Assembly: GCA_963682175.1 (NCBI GenBank)
Contig: OY821771.1
Span: forward strand, 39,142,201-39,206,200
Origin: Triglochin maritima
Taxonomy: Eukaryota > Streptophyta > Magnoliopsida > Alismatales > Juncaginaceae
Length of the DNA: 64,000 nt
Direction of reading: 5' to 3'
This document shows, piece by piece, positions 11,020 to 21,613 of the stretch (the stretch's first letter is position 1; every line of letters starts with the position of its first letter). The position numbers and the translations under genes are program-made. The notes under the pieces were generated by a model that worked only from the letters and a program-made list of their open reading frames with translations, did not search any database and was not told the DNA's origin.

Positions 11020-12411
11020 TGTTGAACGTTTTAAATTAAACCACAAGTGCACGGCCGCGATGAAGCGGTGGCAAGTACGGGTCGTCCTCAGGGAGGTGAG
11101 TAGCCTCTTGCTTGTACGAAATCAAGTGGCAAAAATAGGGGGAAGAAAGTTGTTTATGCTAATCTAGACTACGCTACACTAAGAAGTATGAAATGCGAAC
11201 GAAACAAACAAACGATGGAATAACAACTAAACTAAGAACAAAGGAGGAATGCTGGAATACAGAAATGGGAAAACCCCTAAGGGGTGGAGTGAGTGCACAC
11301 ATGCAAAGAGGTGGGTGTAGAATACATTCTTTAAGCACATGAAGGTGGTGTTTATCAAACATAGGAAGTGTCTAAATGTTATGGCAAAACATATCAATCT
11401 ATTCACCAACTTGGTTGATTAACATTTACATATGCAAGTTGTTTATTTCAGAACCTAAACAAGCATGAGAGGTGTCTAATCATTTTGGCAAAACTCATCA
11501 AGTTATAAATTCTATCCTAAACAAGCAAGCATACATTCATGTTTTATCAACACATCAAAAATAAAGCATTCATCCCATTCTCTAATGCATGTATGTACAT
11601 CTACTCCACCCCCCAAATGGGATGAAACTACTCACTAAACATTACACTAATTATTACACCAAGCAAAGAAAGCATATTAAAACTAAGCTAGCAATAAAAG
11701 ACGATTAAACCAAAACATGCACAAACAATAAAAGAATCATAAACAAACAATGAAAGAAACACAAAACTTTATTGATAAAATGACTCACATTAAAAGTAGC
11801 ATCCTCATACTTTAGTGTGTGCTTCAAGGCCTCACTTCTAGTAGGAAGAATAGCCACTTAAAATATGGAGTGATTACAATAGGAGGTGAAGAGTTCTATT
11901 TATAGGCATGGAAAAAGCTAATCCGGGACAATCCCCCGATGTGGGACTAAACAAACACCAAAAATAGCCTAAACGAACATTAATACAAGTCCAGGAGAAA
12001 TCTTGGCGGATCTGGACTAATCCAGACCGCCAATTGGCGGTCCAAAATGTCCGGATTCAGTTGAGTTTTATTCTGGGCTTTTCTTTGTGCTTTTGGTGGT
12101 CTTTGATGCATCTACTTCGTTTGTTGGAGCTCCGACCCGAATCCAATTGGTAAAATACTCCTCATGATGGTGTGGAGTATTCTGTTTTGCTCTTAGGTCC
12201 TTCTGTCTTGCAATCAGGTCCTTCTTCCTTGCATCTTGGTCCCTAGATCTCACAATTCAGTCCTTTTTCCCAGCTTTTGGGTCCTTTTATGCTTCATCTC
12301 TTCAAACCTATTTATTCCTGAAAACTAAACATAAAACTCGTAACATAGCATTGTTTAGGTGAAAGATAATGGATATAAGATACAAATATGAGCATGAAAT
12401 GATGTCAATCA
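11020..12411 (-). repeat. 5' LTR of the Gag-protease element
   Basis: Direct copy of 3870-5261. On the minus strand its TATA box falls at 11896-11904, so transcription would proceed toward lower coordinates into gag. The inner boundary is set by the primer binding site six bases away. Confidence 0.93.
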
Positions 12412-12463
12412 GCACTAACCACGTCCCATCCACATACTTCGTGATAGTCGACCAAGAAATATA
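12412..12463 (-). pseudogene. MULE transposase fragment, continuation across the LTR element
   Basis: On the minus strand this 52-bp remnant reads YISWSTITKYVDGTWLV. It joins directly to HKEKFVLNW at 3869 once the intervening LTR element is removed. FAR1-like MULE transposases have the same order (a TWL motif followed by KE-F--AWTD). It is flanked on the other side by an LTR-like sequence starting at 12464. The roughly 190 residues expected between this piece and the N-terminal piece, which hold the DDE catalytic core, are not found in the window. Confidence 0.7.
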
Positions 12464-13217
12464 TGTTGGCTTTTTGGCCTTAATCTATGTTTTGATGATT
12501 TAATTAACCTAATCTTAATCACAATCAAATGTAGTGTAGCACACATATTTCATAACATATATATTGCTTTGTGCTAACATCTATAGGTGATCAAGACTCA
12601 AAGAAGAAAGGAATTCAAGTCAAGACATGTAATCAAGCTATTGAAGACATGTAATTTATATTTCTTTTGAGTATTAGGAATATATGTAATCTTGAGCATA
12701 CAAGAGTTAAAAATCATTCACATAGACACTAGGTTCCTTATAAAAGTCACACACAAAATCTCAGATCATTTGGACTTAAATAGGTCACCCAAACTTAGAC
12801 CGGAAATCACTAAACCACAAACCTGAACTGCATGTGCCAATTCGGTCGACCGAACCACCTTCGTTCGACCGATTGATCTTTTAACCAATAGTGATTTAAA
12901 CCAGTGTCCAGGCAACGCCTAGGCAATTGTGCGGCCGTACAGCTCTGGGCGGTCATTTTTTAATATTTTTAAATCAATTAAATTTGATAAAATAGTTAAA
13001 AATCAGGAAAAATCAGGAAAAATAGGAAAAATGCACAAATATTATCTAAAAATATCATACATGTTTAGGCTTCAAAAAGACACCTAGTTCCTCGACCAAG
13101 GTCTCACTAGGCATCCCTTCTACCCAGCTAAACACTTAGGTATACAATTTATTGCTTAGTAGTACGATTACAAAGGTAGTTAACTAACTTAGAGTTCATA
13201 CAATAGCAGCTAACTAA

Positions 13218-13466
13218 CTAATTCCATTGGACACATTGATCTAATGTCCAACTGGGAACCATATCAAATCCTCCACCACCATCAGAGTCGTAGGAGTGGT
13301 TCTCGTTCGGATTGTCGACGTAGACATCATCTTCTTCAGTTTCTTCATCGTCGGATTGGACATATTGGTCGTCGATGTCCATCGGTGGTTGAGAACTCGA
13401 TGCACCTGGATCTCCAGAACTAATGTGAACGATGACATCATCCATGCCAACACCTAATAACAGCAC
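13218..13466 (-). pseudogene. hAT transposase C-terminal tail piece
   Basis: Acidic C-terminus matching the last 80 or so residues of the intact transposase (GDPGASSSQPPMDIDDQYVQ, SDDEETEEDDVYVDNPNENH). It follows the deletion that removed the dimerisation domain. Not translatable as part of a functional transposase. Confidence 0.8.
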
Positions 13467-13696
13467 GTCAGATGCAGTGGACGTGGATCGACGAAAGCAT
13501 CTTCATGAAGAAGAATGTCCTAAAACTGTTTCCTCGACATCGACCCATGTAACCTCCTCTCCAACGAAGACCGGATCTTCAGTTTCTACCAACCATGGAT
13601 GCTCGTCGAAGAGATCTTAGTCCACACTGATGAGGTCATAAAATCCGGGCTTCTCCATCCTTTGCTGAAATCTTTGCCTTAACTTTTGGTTGTAAT

Positions 13697-14143
13697 TCAC
13701 ATACACATACTTTTGGTTGTAGTCTTCAAAAACAGCTTGCCAATATCCTTCAAGATGAGATCGATACAATGTATTGCACAGGGAGTCAATCTTCTTCTTT
13801 TTTGCATCAACATCCTACCGGCAAGTACGTACGCGGCGACGTTGTCGATGACCACCTGAACAACGTGTTCTTCGCCAATCTCGCCAACTACCTTGTCCAT
13901 CAGCTTGTACAAGTAGTCTGCGGTGTGAGAGTGACCGGAAGCATCTACAAACCACATGAACATGGTACTTGTTGGACAATTTACTAGAAAATTGATTATA
14001 TTCCTCCTAGACCTATCAGTCCATCCATCTGTCATCAACGTGCACCCGTATGTTGCCCAATCTTGTCTGTACGACTCTAGTATACCTCTAGTGTAGTCAA
14101 TTTCCTGTTTAAGGTATGACTCACTAACTTCATGATACGTCAT
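13697..14143 (-). pseudogene. hAT transposase middle piece (DUF659/RNase H-like core start)
   Basis: Matches intact-copy residues from about 217: CTLMTDGWTDRSRRNIINFL, KLMDKVVGEIGEEHVVQVV, then IDLILKDIGKLFLKT. The conserved Asp of TDGW is kept, but the TDNAAAYV motif has changed to IDNVAAYV. The frame ends at a deletion junction (about 13725) where roughly 0.9 kb of coding sequence has been replaced by a short filler. Confidence 0.85.
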
Positions 14144-14584
14144 GAGTTTAAGTCCGGGTCTGTCAGTACAAGTAGTGGATATTGCATCATTGCACTCAAG
14201 CGTCCTTACAGTGTTGAATGATATACCACATTTATAGAAAAACCTAGACTATTTTTGATTAATTGTTTTCCTATCTTCTTTTTTAAAGGTTCTTTCGATG
14301 GTTGTTTGTTGGGTGCCAGAAACTACGTCCTTCCAACGTCCGCAAAATTGTCCTCACAAACGTTGTTTTTGTCTCTTTCGAGAAGGAACAGGGTGAGGAC
14401 GGGAGGTTGGGGTCCGAGCAGAACCGGAACCCGACCCGGTTTCCAGATCAAATTCTATGTTTTCTATGTCTATATAATCATCAAGACATACATTTTGGTT
14501 TTGTAGTGTCCTACTATTTCTAATCATGTATGTAGTTATTTTTGTTTAACAGAGTCAGGAACTTTATCACAAGATCTAGCATTG

Positions 14585-14788
14585 CTACCGGGTGTGTGCA
14601 AGATGTTGTTTGTGACGGGCTATACCACCTCTAGTTTTCTTACCACATAACTCACAGACAATGCAATTCTTATCATTAACACTTATGTAATGGGCAATAT
14701 TCCATCCGGGGTCATTTGTACGGGTAGGTCGTAGGTCATCGTAACTCTCGTGATACATGGGGAGACTAGTGTCAGGTACGCAGTCCAT
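14585..14788 (-). pseudogene. hAT transposase N-terminal piece with BED zinc finger
   Basis: Reads HYISVNDKNCIVCELCGKKT and ARHKQHLAHT, the BED-type C-C-H-H finger of the complete relative's transposase. A 2-bp loss in a CA run just after the finger (CACACACCC against CACACACACCC in the intact copy) shifts the frame and ends the reading. Downstream sequence in the second frame continues to match the intact protein. Confidence 0.85.
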
Positions 14789-16016
14789 ATCTTAAAGCTA
14801 GACTAATATAAAAATTTAGACTGATATGAAAATGAAATAATAATTCTAAAGAGAAGTTAGAAAGAATGCACTTGATTTTGGCGGTTGGAGAATGAAAAAC
14901 CGGATCAAAGACTTCACTTTCCAACTTAAAAACTAAGCACCAGACCGGAGACTTAATCGCGAAAACCTGAAGATTAGGAAACTAGAAGATTAGAATAGAA
15001 TGATGAAGAAGAGAATGAGAGAAGTGTGAAAAATGAAGAGGTTTGGATGGGTTTATATAGGACTTGGGGTAGTGGCAATCTTGTAATTTTTATATAAAAA
15101 AAATCAAAAAGCAATTAGCCGTTGGAGAACTCTCCAACGGCTATCGCTTAGGCTATTGCCTAGGCGGTCGCCTAGGCTAGGCGACCGCCTATTTCGCCCA
15201 GCTTTGCTAGGCGAAAGGCGGTGATCGCCCAAGCGACCACGCCGGGTGGCGGTCGCCTTCCGCCTACCTGAACATTGATTTAAACTGCTCGACCGGTCAA
15301 CCATCTACACATGTCATTTGACCGTTAGACTTGTCGTATTATACCAACGGTCGTATTCACATTTTTAACCATTCCCTAAAAATTCAAGTGACTACCGGTC
15401 GACCGTGGACCTTTAAACGGTCGACCGACCTTAAACATCTTTTGAACCCCGTAGAGCTTGGAAGTTTCCGGTTGACTGTTCCCTAGTCTCCGATCGGCCA
15501 TTTGTCTCTGGACTTTCTTGGACATTAATTCTCGACTCCCTGAACGGTCGACCGTCCCACTTTTAGTTCGACCGTTCAATTAAGTGAACTTAAGTTATAA
15601 CCTTGTTCGTTCGATCGCCCCCTGTTCGGTTGACCGTTTTGTTCCTGGACGTCTTAGGACTTTTCTGGACATCATTTTTGGACGTTGTCCGATCGACCGT
15701 TAAGCCTGTTTCGGTCGACTGAACTTACCCTGAACAGTGTGCTGAACTTTTCTGTTTGTGTTTCTTGCACAACCTTTTACCACACTTATCCCCAACGGCT
15801 ATAACATCTTATGAGCTTATAAATAGAGGATTGAACACATTGTTTAGACAACTCTCCCACACAAAATTATTCCATACATTAGAAAGAAGTCTCACAATCC
15901 CAACAACTCTTACACTACACTCTAAGCCTAAATTTCATACCTTTGATCATAGCCAAATTATATTCAAAGTGTACTCAAGAATTAGAGAGTGTTGTTCCAC
16001 CCCACACTGTTGTTCA

Positions 16017-16790
16017 AGAAGCAAGGGACATAATCCAATGCAAGTACTGATACTGCACTGCTTGATGCAAAAACTGTTGAACGGATTTCCTGCCTTTAGA
16101 GTTCACCCTCATCATGTAATCTCTACAATTATAAATGTGTCTCTGATTCGGATTGTCCTCTGGGAATTTCTATTTTATGACTAACAAGATGTTACGCGAT
16201 TTCGCTTGTGCCTCAGTCATATCACGACAATTTTCTTAGCCCCAGGAGTTAGACCGTTGATCTATCGGTGACCATCTGGATAAACAACAAGCATGTAGTT
16301 GTGCTGACCATTTGAACTGTTAGTAACTACGAGCCATCCATCACACTCCCGTCGCTCGACCACCTCTATCAAAAAATGACATCCGCAACCTTTTACTTTC
16401 GTGTTCTTCCGTACTGCAGTATTCATAACCCGGGAATCCATTTCCTTTCTGCGATTGCATCACAAATAACAATTCATCCAACCATCTTGTTGTGGTTTAT
16501 ACGAGGATACTACTAAAAAAAGCCGGCTTCGATGTCAACTTGTTTCACCCATTTTGTAATGTCATTGCATGTTGAAAATAGTTTCTCAGTTACAAAAAGC
16601 TCACTGTAATCCACCCATCACCACCAAAACTAGCAACGGAACCTAAAATAAATGAAATAACACACCGTATAAATTTGAAATAAAAAAAAATAGAGGAAGC
16701 GTCTCGCTAGGACGCCCCCTACACACCCCGATCAATTTTTTTTGGACTTACCGTGCCGGATTCAGACGGTTTGCCAGACATTTTGTTGGT
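16017..16790 (-). pseudogene. MULE transposase N-terminal part: FAR1-type DNA-binding domain
   Basis: On the minus strand an ATG at 16781 opens a short exon (MSGKPSESGT) that ends in a GTAAGT donor at 16751. An AG acceptor lies near 16643. Exon 2 then reads ELFVTEKLFSTCNDITKWVK, GFFLVVSSYK, VKGCGCHFLIEVVERR, CDGWLVVTN and NGQHNYMLVVYPDGH. This is the zinc-binding FAR1/WRKY-GCM1-like DNA-binding domain with its C-x-C and H-N-H/Y positions. Next come MTEAQAKSRNILLVIK and HIYNCRDYMMRVNSKGRKS, typical of the region before the catalytic core. Several frameshifts (one in a T run, about 16515) and stops show it is dead. It ends near 16017 against an LTR-like sequence. Confidence 0.75.
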
Positions 16791-17000
16791 GTTACTGCTG
16801 GTAGAGTAATAGAAACCGAGAGAGGAATCTTCTTTTAAGAGATGAGACATTATGAGTATTAAATGGAAATTGAAGGGTAAAATGATAATTGACGCAAATG
16901 ATTTAAGTAATTCGCAGACGACGAATAGTAATACCCTAATTTATCCGCCATTATTTGTTTACCCTTAACATTGGTTGGTTGTTGTTAAGGTGTGGTAACT

Positions 17001-17974
17001 GGTTTTGTCGGGTCCAATGGTTGAGACCTCCCCCGTTCGTTTCGTGTAAAGACCTCTCGATCCATTGTAAAGAGTTGTGATGACAGCAGACTCTGATGTT
17101 GGAACGAGCTAATAACATCCGGTTCATAATTACTTTGATGTTGGAAACTGACTTTGATGTTTTGTCTTTGTTTTGTTCTCTTCTGTTGTTGTGAAAGACA
17201 ACTGTATCTGTTATTTTTTAAATCCCTCTCTGAATACCTCCAAGATAAGCAAGAGAAAACGTGTTGTCAAATGTTGTTCTTATTTCCTAGCTATCTGTTG
17301 CTTAATGGCTCCCAGTTTGACTGACACTATTCTGAATTTGTGGTCTTTGCGTGGAGATGTTTTCAGGGTCCAGTGTTATTTGAGGAAAGGGATATATATG
17401 TTTTGTCAATAGAGCCAGAATTTGCATTTTTATTGTTACATTTTTCCATGTACAGCTGTGTGTATAGTTTGGTTTTCTGATATGCTTTCACTCCTAGCTT
17501 GCATTCTTGGATGCGTTGTTTGTAACATGATTTGTGTTTCATGATCTTGTTTAGATTAGCGCCACTTAAATAATATTAATTTACCAAAGTGTAGATATTA
17601 TCATATTTGTAATATAACATTAACATTTTGCAATACGTTAGAGGGACTAAAGTAATTTTCAAATTCCAGCTCCAGACTTGGTCTTTGCTTTTTACAATTT
17701 TGATCGGGAGGTGGTATTTCGAAGTACCACGAATTACTTATGAATTCTTGTTTAAACAGGCAATTTAGAAGAGACTTCCAAATCACAAGTTCAAGCATGT
17801 CTCAGTTTAAACTAACTCATACAAATACAAATTGAAAATCATATACCGGAAGAAGCCAATGAATTGGAATTCTCAAAATTTAGAATTCAGAAATTTAGTG
17901 AGGCAGCTTTGGCATAAAGAGCAAGCTGCGTAGAGAAATTAAGACAACAAAAGAACCATACTTGTCAAGTATAT
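17001..17974. other. No recognisable gene
   Basis: Mixed-composition sequence between the MULE right end and an LTR fragment. Short open frames exist but show no motif, intron logic or similarity to the rest of the window. Confidence 0.4.
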
Positions 17975-19310
17975 GTATTTTGAACTGGATCGGGCGTTGA
18001 CTACTCAAACGGTCGACCGCCCTAGACTATGGTCCGACCGGTGACTTAAGTGTACCACATGTCGGTTCAACCGTGTGGATTTTAGATCGAGCGGTGGTGG
18101 CTAAATGAATGTTGGAAAGACTTTGATAATTTCGGTCGAACGAGCCTTTACCTATTCATTTGGGGAACGATCCCCAAACCGTTGTGGGACCGTCCCCAAT
18201 TTCCTATTCATTTGGGGAACGATCGACCGGTTTGTCTTTGTGCTCAGGACTTAATCATTGTCCTTGTGGAGTGTCAACTCTATCCACAGAAGCCCGTGTT
18301 TTCGCATAGTGCGTGAGCCGAGAGGTGACGATAGATGCGTTGATTGTGTCTGCACAGGGACCGTCGAGTGAAAGAATGTGGACATTTGGGACGTTCAACT
18401 TTTTTTATAGACAGTGGCATAGTATGAAGCTTTACTTGACTCTTATTAGAGTAGTGGACCTGAGGGATCACGTATCCCAATGCACGATTTTCCAGAGCGA
18501 GATGACCCTGCAGTAGGGCTGTCAATTTTGACTATGCTCGATAGCTCGACTCGAAAAAAACTCGACTTTAGTTTAACTTGAAAATGAAGGATTTTGATGA
18601 AAAACAAAAAAAAATCTTCCAACTTGGTTCGATAAACGAGCCGCTCGAACTCGAAAAAATTGTGGCTCGGCTCGATAGCTCGCTCGAATTTTTTATTGTT
18701 ATATTTATAATTATTTTTTTGTATTTGGTAATAACACAACATAATACATATAACTCGAAATTTTGCTCGACTCGACTCGTTTACACCCATACCCTGCAGA
18801 CTTTGGTCCGGATGAGTCGATCAGTCGGCATGCAGCCTACTGATACGATCGACTGACCTTGAGGGCGATGATGTGACCTGCACGACATTGATGGTGGCGG
18901 TGTTGGTAGCATGTGCTGAGAGACAGCCGGGTGAGGATTCCTCTGTGCGACAGAGTGGCGGCGGAGAGGATCGCACGACTTTGATGTCGACGATGTCTGT
19001 CCGACGATGTATTCCCGTAGGTTGCTTGGCTATGACACAACCATATGAGTTGACTGACCTGAGCGACGACTCTGTCGGTGAGGTGTTGACATCAAGATTC
19101 AGCTGTTTCTACTGACGCGGACGTGCGGACGCCCTTCATTGAACCTCATGACTAGCGTAGCTGTGTGTGGGGTGCGTTGCATACTCTCCGTAAGATCGTA
19201 CGTGCTTGCGATAGGTCTATGTGGGAGGCTTGATGATGGATATGGGTCAGATGTCCGTATTTACCCTTGGAGGGAATTGTTTACTGATTGCACCCAATCG
19301 ATATGAAGTT
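17975..19310 (+). mobile_element. Truncated LTR fragment of the chromovirus-type family
   Basis: It aligns by eye with the solo LTR at 26810-29304: the GTTGAC..CAAACGGTCGACCG block (about 18000), the TCCACAGAAGCCCGTG block followed by GCGTGAGCCG and GAGGTGACG (18280-18330), and TTACCCTTGGAGGGAATTGT near the end (about 19260). Both ends of the LTR are missing. A 278-bp hAT MITE interrupts it. Confidence 0.65.
18514..18791. mobile_element. hAT-type MITE, 278 bp
   Basis: Flanked by the exact 8-bp duplication CCCTGCAG (18506-18513 and 18792-18799). The ends read TAGGGCTGTCAA and, inverted, TATGGGTGTAAACGAG. The interior is rich in CTCGA/GCTCG repeats, as in many plant Ac-like MITEs. No coding capacity. 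Confidence 0.85.
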
Positions 19311-20098
19311 CAAATGATGTCACTTGCTCCCGCAGGCCCAGCCATGACGGACTGGAGTATGAAAGCAAGATGAAAAACTACGAAAAATGGTTAAGAGGAC
19401 ACGAAACAGGGAACTAATTCCTAGCTTGAAAACAAATCTAAGTTCCTACATATGATTCCACTGCTCCTCTCAAAACAAATCTCATGACAGGATAGTAGTT
19501 TACACAAGTTCAATTTAAGTTGCTTACCTTCTGTTAGTGCAGTCATCCTCTCCCTCATTCCTAGCTTGAAAAGGAATTTTTTTGCTTAGTTATTGTTAAA
19601 ATATAAGAGTAGTTAACAGACAAAATTGATTGGTTATGTCTAGGATATTATGTGGTACTAGTTGTTATGATATTGTCTTCTCTAATATGTTTCTTTTCTT
19701 TATATGTATGTTTTTGTCTCTTTTTCGGTGGTTACTATGTGCTCCATGTAAATGGTTAATGGGATAAGTCTTGCTGTGAGATATGGCATTTCCTCCTTTG
19801 GGGCTTCAACAGTAAAAAAAACTGAGTTTCTTGGTTCGTCAGTCTTCTGCAAACAAATGTTATTTCTAGATTCAACCATGTAAATCTTCATCCAGATGGT
19901 TGCTTCTTCTGTTTTGAGTTATTAATTTTCTTATTTTTTGGAGTCTCAAAGTAGTTTTCATACTTGACCAATCCAGTGGAGTAATTGAAGCACTAATAAA
20001 GCCACTATCCTTTCATTGATTATTCAATTTCAACTTCAGCAACACTAATGCAAATATAGTATCCTGCTTATTCTGAAGTTATTACTTCAACATGCTTC
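19311..20098. other. 3' flank of the GH71 pseudogene
   Basis: AT-rich sequence with no supported gene. It may hold the 3' untranslated region of the minus-strand GH71 reading. Small open frames have no recognisable features. Confidence 0.4.
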
Positions 20099-20546
20099 TC
20101 ATAGAACTCCAACATAGGAATTAAAGTTGTGCACATTCGAAGGACGGTCGGTCGTGAATTGCATCGAGGAGACGCCGGAGATTGTGACTACTCCATTCCT
20201 CTGAATACTGAACTCTTGTTGTCCTGGTCTGATGGGGACCTTCGCCATCGCGGCTCCGGTCCCAACATTAAATTTGCTGATCACACCACCTGATTTCACA
20301 ACTAGCTGAGCTGGGGACGTAAGCAATGTTGTCACAAACAAAGTATCTGAGACGTATTGGTAGCCCTCTGGTCTGCCAGTTTGATCATTGCACACAGCAT
20401 CCTTGGATTGTGTCCTGTACCAGTACACGATGTTGTCGTTGTTGATAACAGGCGATCGCAGTCCAGCCTTGTATGCTTTAACAAATGCAGTTTGGATAAT
20501 CCTGAAGCCGTCGTGGTTCATCTCAGACACCCAATCCCCGAAGCAC

Positions 20547-20830
20547 CTGCATTTTATTTAAGGGTGTCAATATATTGGCTCGTGTTGTGCACTAATCGTG
20601 TCTAAGCAATCATGTTTCTTATGATTGAGCCATGCATATTATCCACAAATATGATTATGTTTAGGCACTTATAAAAAGATCGTGTTCGGCATCATACTAG
20701 CATGTGTGAAAATTAGTCTATATAATCAATCATGATATGATGGTGATTGTAATATAAAGGATTCGATAATTAAACTTAATGCAATTTTTAATTCTCATGT
20801 CACACATGCAATATGTGGTGAGAACCTTAC
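20547..20830 (-). other. Intron of the GH71 pseudogene
   Basis: Bounded on the minus strand by CCTGCAG/GTAAGG and AAATGCAG/GTGC. It is AT-rich, and the two flanking readings are adjacent in family members. After splicing the codons run LPAGAS before a one-base loss shifts the frame. Confidence 0.7.
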
Positions 20831-20960
20831 CTGCAGGAAGAAGATTTGGATCAGATCTGAGCGGCGCAACGTAAGTGCTCTCAGAGTAATCATTCCAAGT
20901 GAGTTGGTAGATGGCGTAAGGCGAGATATCGAGCATTCGCTGCCACCGGCTAAGGAAGAG

Positions 20961-21613
20961 TGTTAGAACCCTAACCCTTGATTAGGTTAATCATGGATTA
21001 GAAGAGGGTTAGCATGGGGAAGAGGAGATGGAATAGTGATGGTGATGGTGTAGGGGCCGGTTGCTGTTCACGTAGGGGTGTGGCGTGCACTGTAGCTCGG
21101 AGGATGTATTTAGGATGCACTCTTCTTTCCTTTCTTCTTTTCTTCTCCTTCATTTCCCTCACTCATTCCTTCCTTCTTGCTGGTGCGCGTGTTGGTGGAG
21201 CAGCTGCGGAGGCGTTGACGGAGGAAGGTGCTCCTGCGGGGGAGGCGCGGCGCGTGCTCGAGGTCTACCGGAGGCGACGTGCGTGAGCGAGCTCCGGCGG
21301 TTCGTCGTCCTTGCGTGAGGTATGCCGCTCTCTAGTGTGATTTTGTGGTTCCTAACCCTCGTGGGAGGGTTGTGTTGGTCGGACGGGGAGGTCGGAGACC
21401 TCTTCGGCGTTGCTTCCGTGAGAAACCTCGGCTGGCGCGAGGTGGAAGACGGCCAACGGTCGACCGGTCTCTTCGGGCGGTCGACCGAATGTAGTGTTTT
21501 ACCCGACTTTAACCTTCACCGGTCGAACGATGCCTTGTGGCGGTTGACCGGTAGTGCGTATTTGCTGGTGAGTTTGGACTCTCTGTCTGTTATCGGTCGA
21601 CCGGTCCCTTGGG
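20961..21613 (+). repeat. Partial 5' LTR
   Basis: Starts TGTTAGAACCCTAACCC and matches 24244-24898 with about four substitutions and two one-base indels. The match stops after ..CCCTTGGG at 21613, where integrase coding sequence begins. Confidence 0.9.

Larger units (their letters stand above)
3870..12411 (-). mobile_element. Tat/Athila-type Ty3-gypsy LTR retrotransposon encoding only Gag and protease
   Basis: The element runs on the minus strand: 5' LTR 11020-12411, primer binding site, leader, gag, protease, a 1.5-kb noncoding region, polypurine tract, 3' LTR 3870-5261. Both LTRs are 1392 bp and differ at only six positions (about 0.4 percent), so the insertion is recent. The primer site matches the tRNA-Asp type used by Athila/Tat elements. 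No reverse transcriptase, RNase H or integrase reading is present in any frame, so it must depend on enzymes from a relative. It sits inside a MULE transposase codon run. The flanks share only GCA (3867-3869 and 12412-12414) rather than a clean 5-bp duplication. Confidence 0.9.
12902..15277 (-). mobile_element. Non-autonomous hAT element, internal deletion derivative
   Basis: It is flanked by the exact 8-bp duplication ATTTAAAC (12894-12901 and 15278-15285). The ends are CAGTGTCCAGG and, inverted, CAATGTTCAGG. It is 2376 bp against 3411 bp for the complete relative at 30030-33440, to which it is closely similar throughout. The transposase has lost its middle and carries frameshifts. GC-rich palindromic arrays (GCCTAGGCG motifs) sit near the right end at 15140-15260. 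It could be mobilised by the intact copy if the ends still function. Confidence 0.9.
12464..16016 (+). mobile_element. LTR-like segment (probable solo LTR, SIRE-like start) carrying a nested hAT
   Basis: It starts TGTTGGCTTTTTGGCCTTAA, a start I associate with Copia/SIRE-type LTRs, directly after MULE sequence, and ends near 16016 (..TTCA) where MULE sequence returns. Without the nested hAT (12902-15285) it is about 1.2 kb. A TATA box (TATAAATAG) lies near 15819 with AT-rich sequence after it. Multiple GGTCGACC-type palindromes occur (12843-12852, 15396-15405, 15418-15427, 15545-15554). I see no matching target duplication, and the MULE catalytic core is missing at this site, so a deletion probably accompanied or followed the insertion. 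Family assignment is tentative. Confidence 0.45.
1246..17000 (-). mobile_element. Composite Mutator-like element (MULE) remnant with nested insertions
   Basis: The PMD gene (plus strand), the OTU/SWIM C-terminus, the short bridging fragment and the FAR1-like N-terminus (all minus strand) line up as one MULE interrupted by two LTR-type insertions. The right limit is placed near 17000 because sequence outside the start codon (about 16850-16970) has the GGGTAAAATGATAATT style seen at many MULE ends. No matching left terminal repeat is present, since the left end is cut off at 1241. The catalytic core is absent, so the element cannot be autonomous. Confidence 0.55.

Noticed and set aside
21014..21318. 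Open frames with a hydrophobic Ser/Leu/Phe-rich start resembling a signal peptide
   Set aside because: They are repeated at 24365-24603 because both are parts of LTRs; they reflect LTR composition, not a gene.
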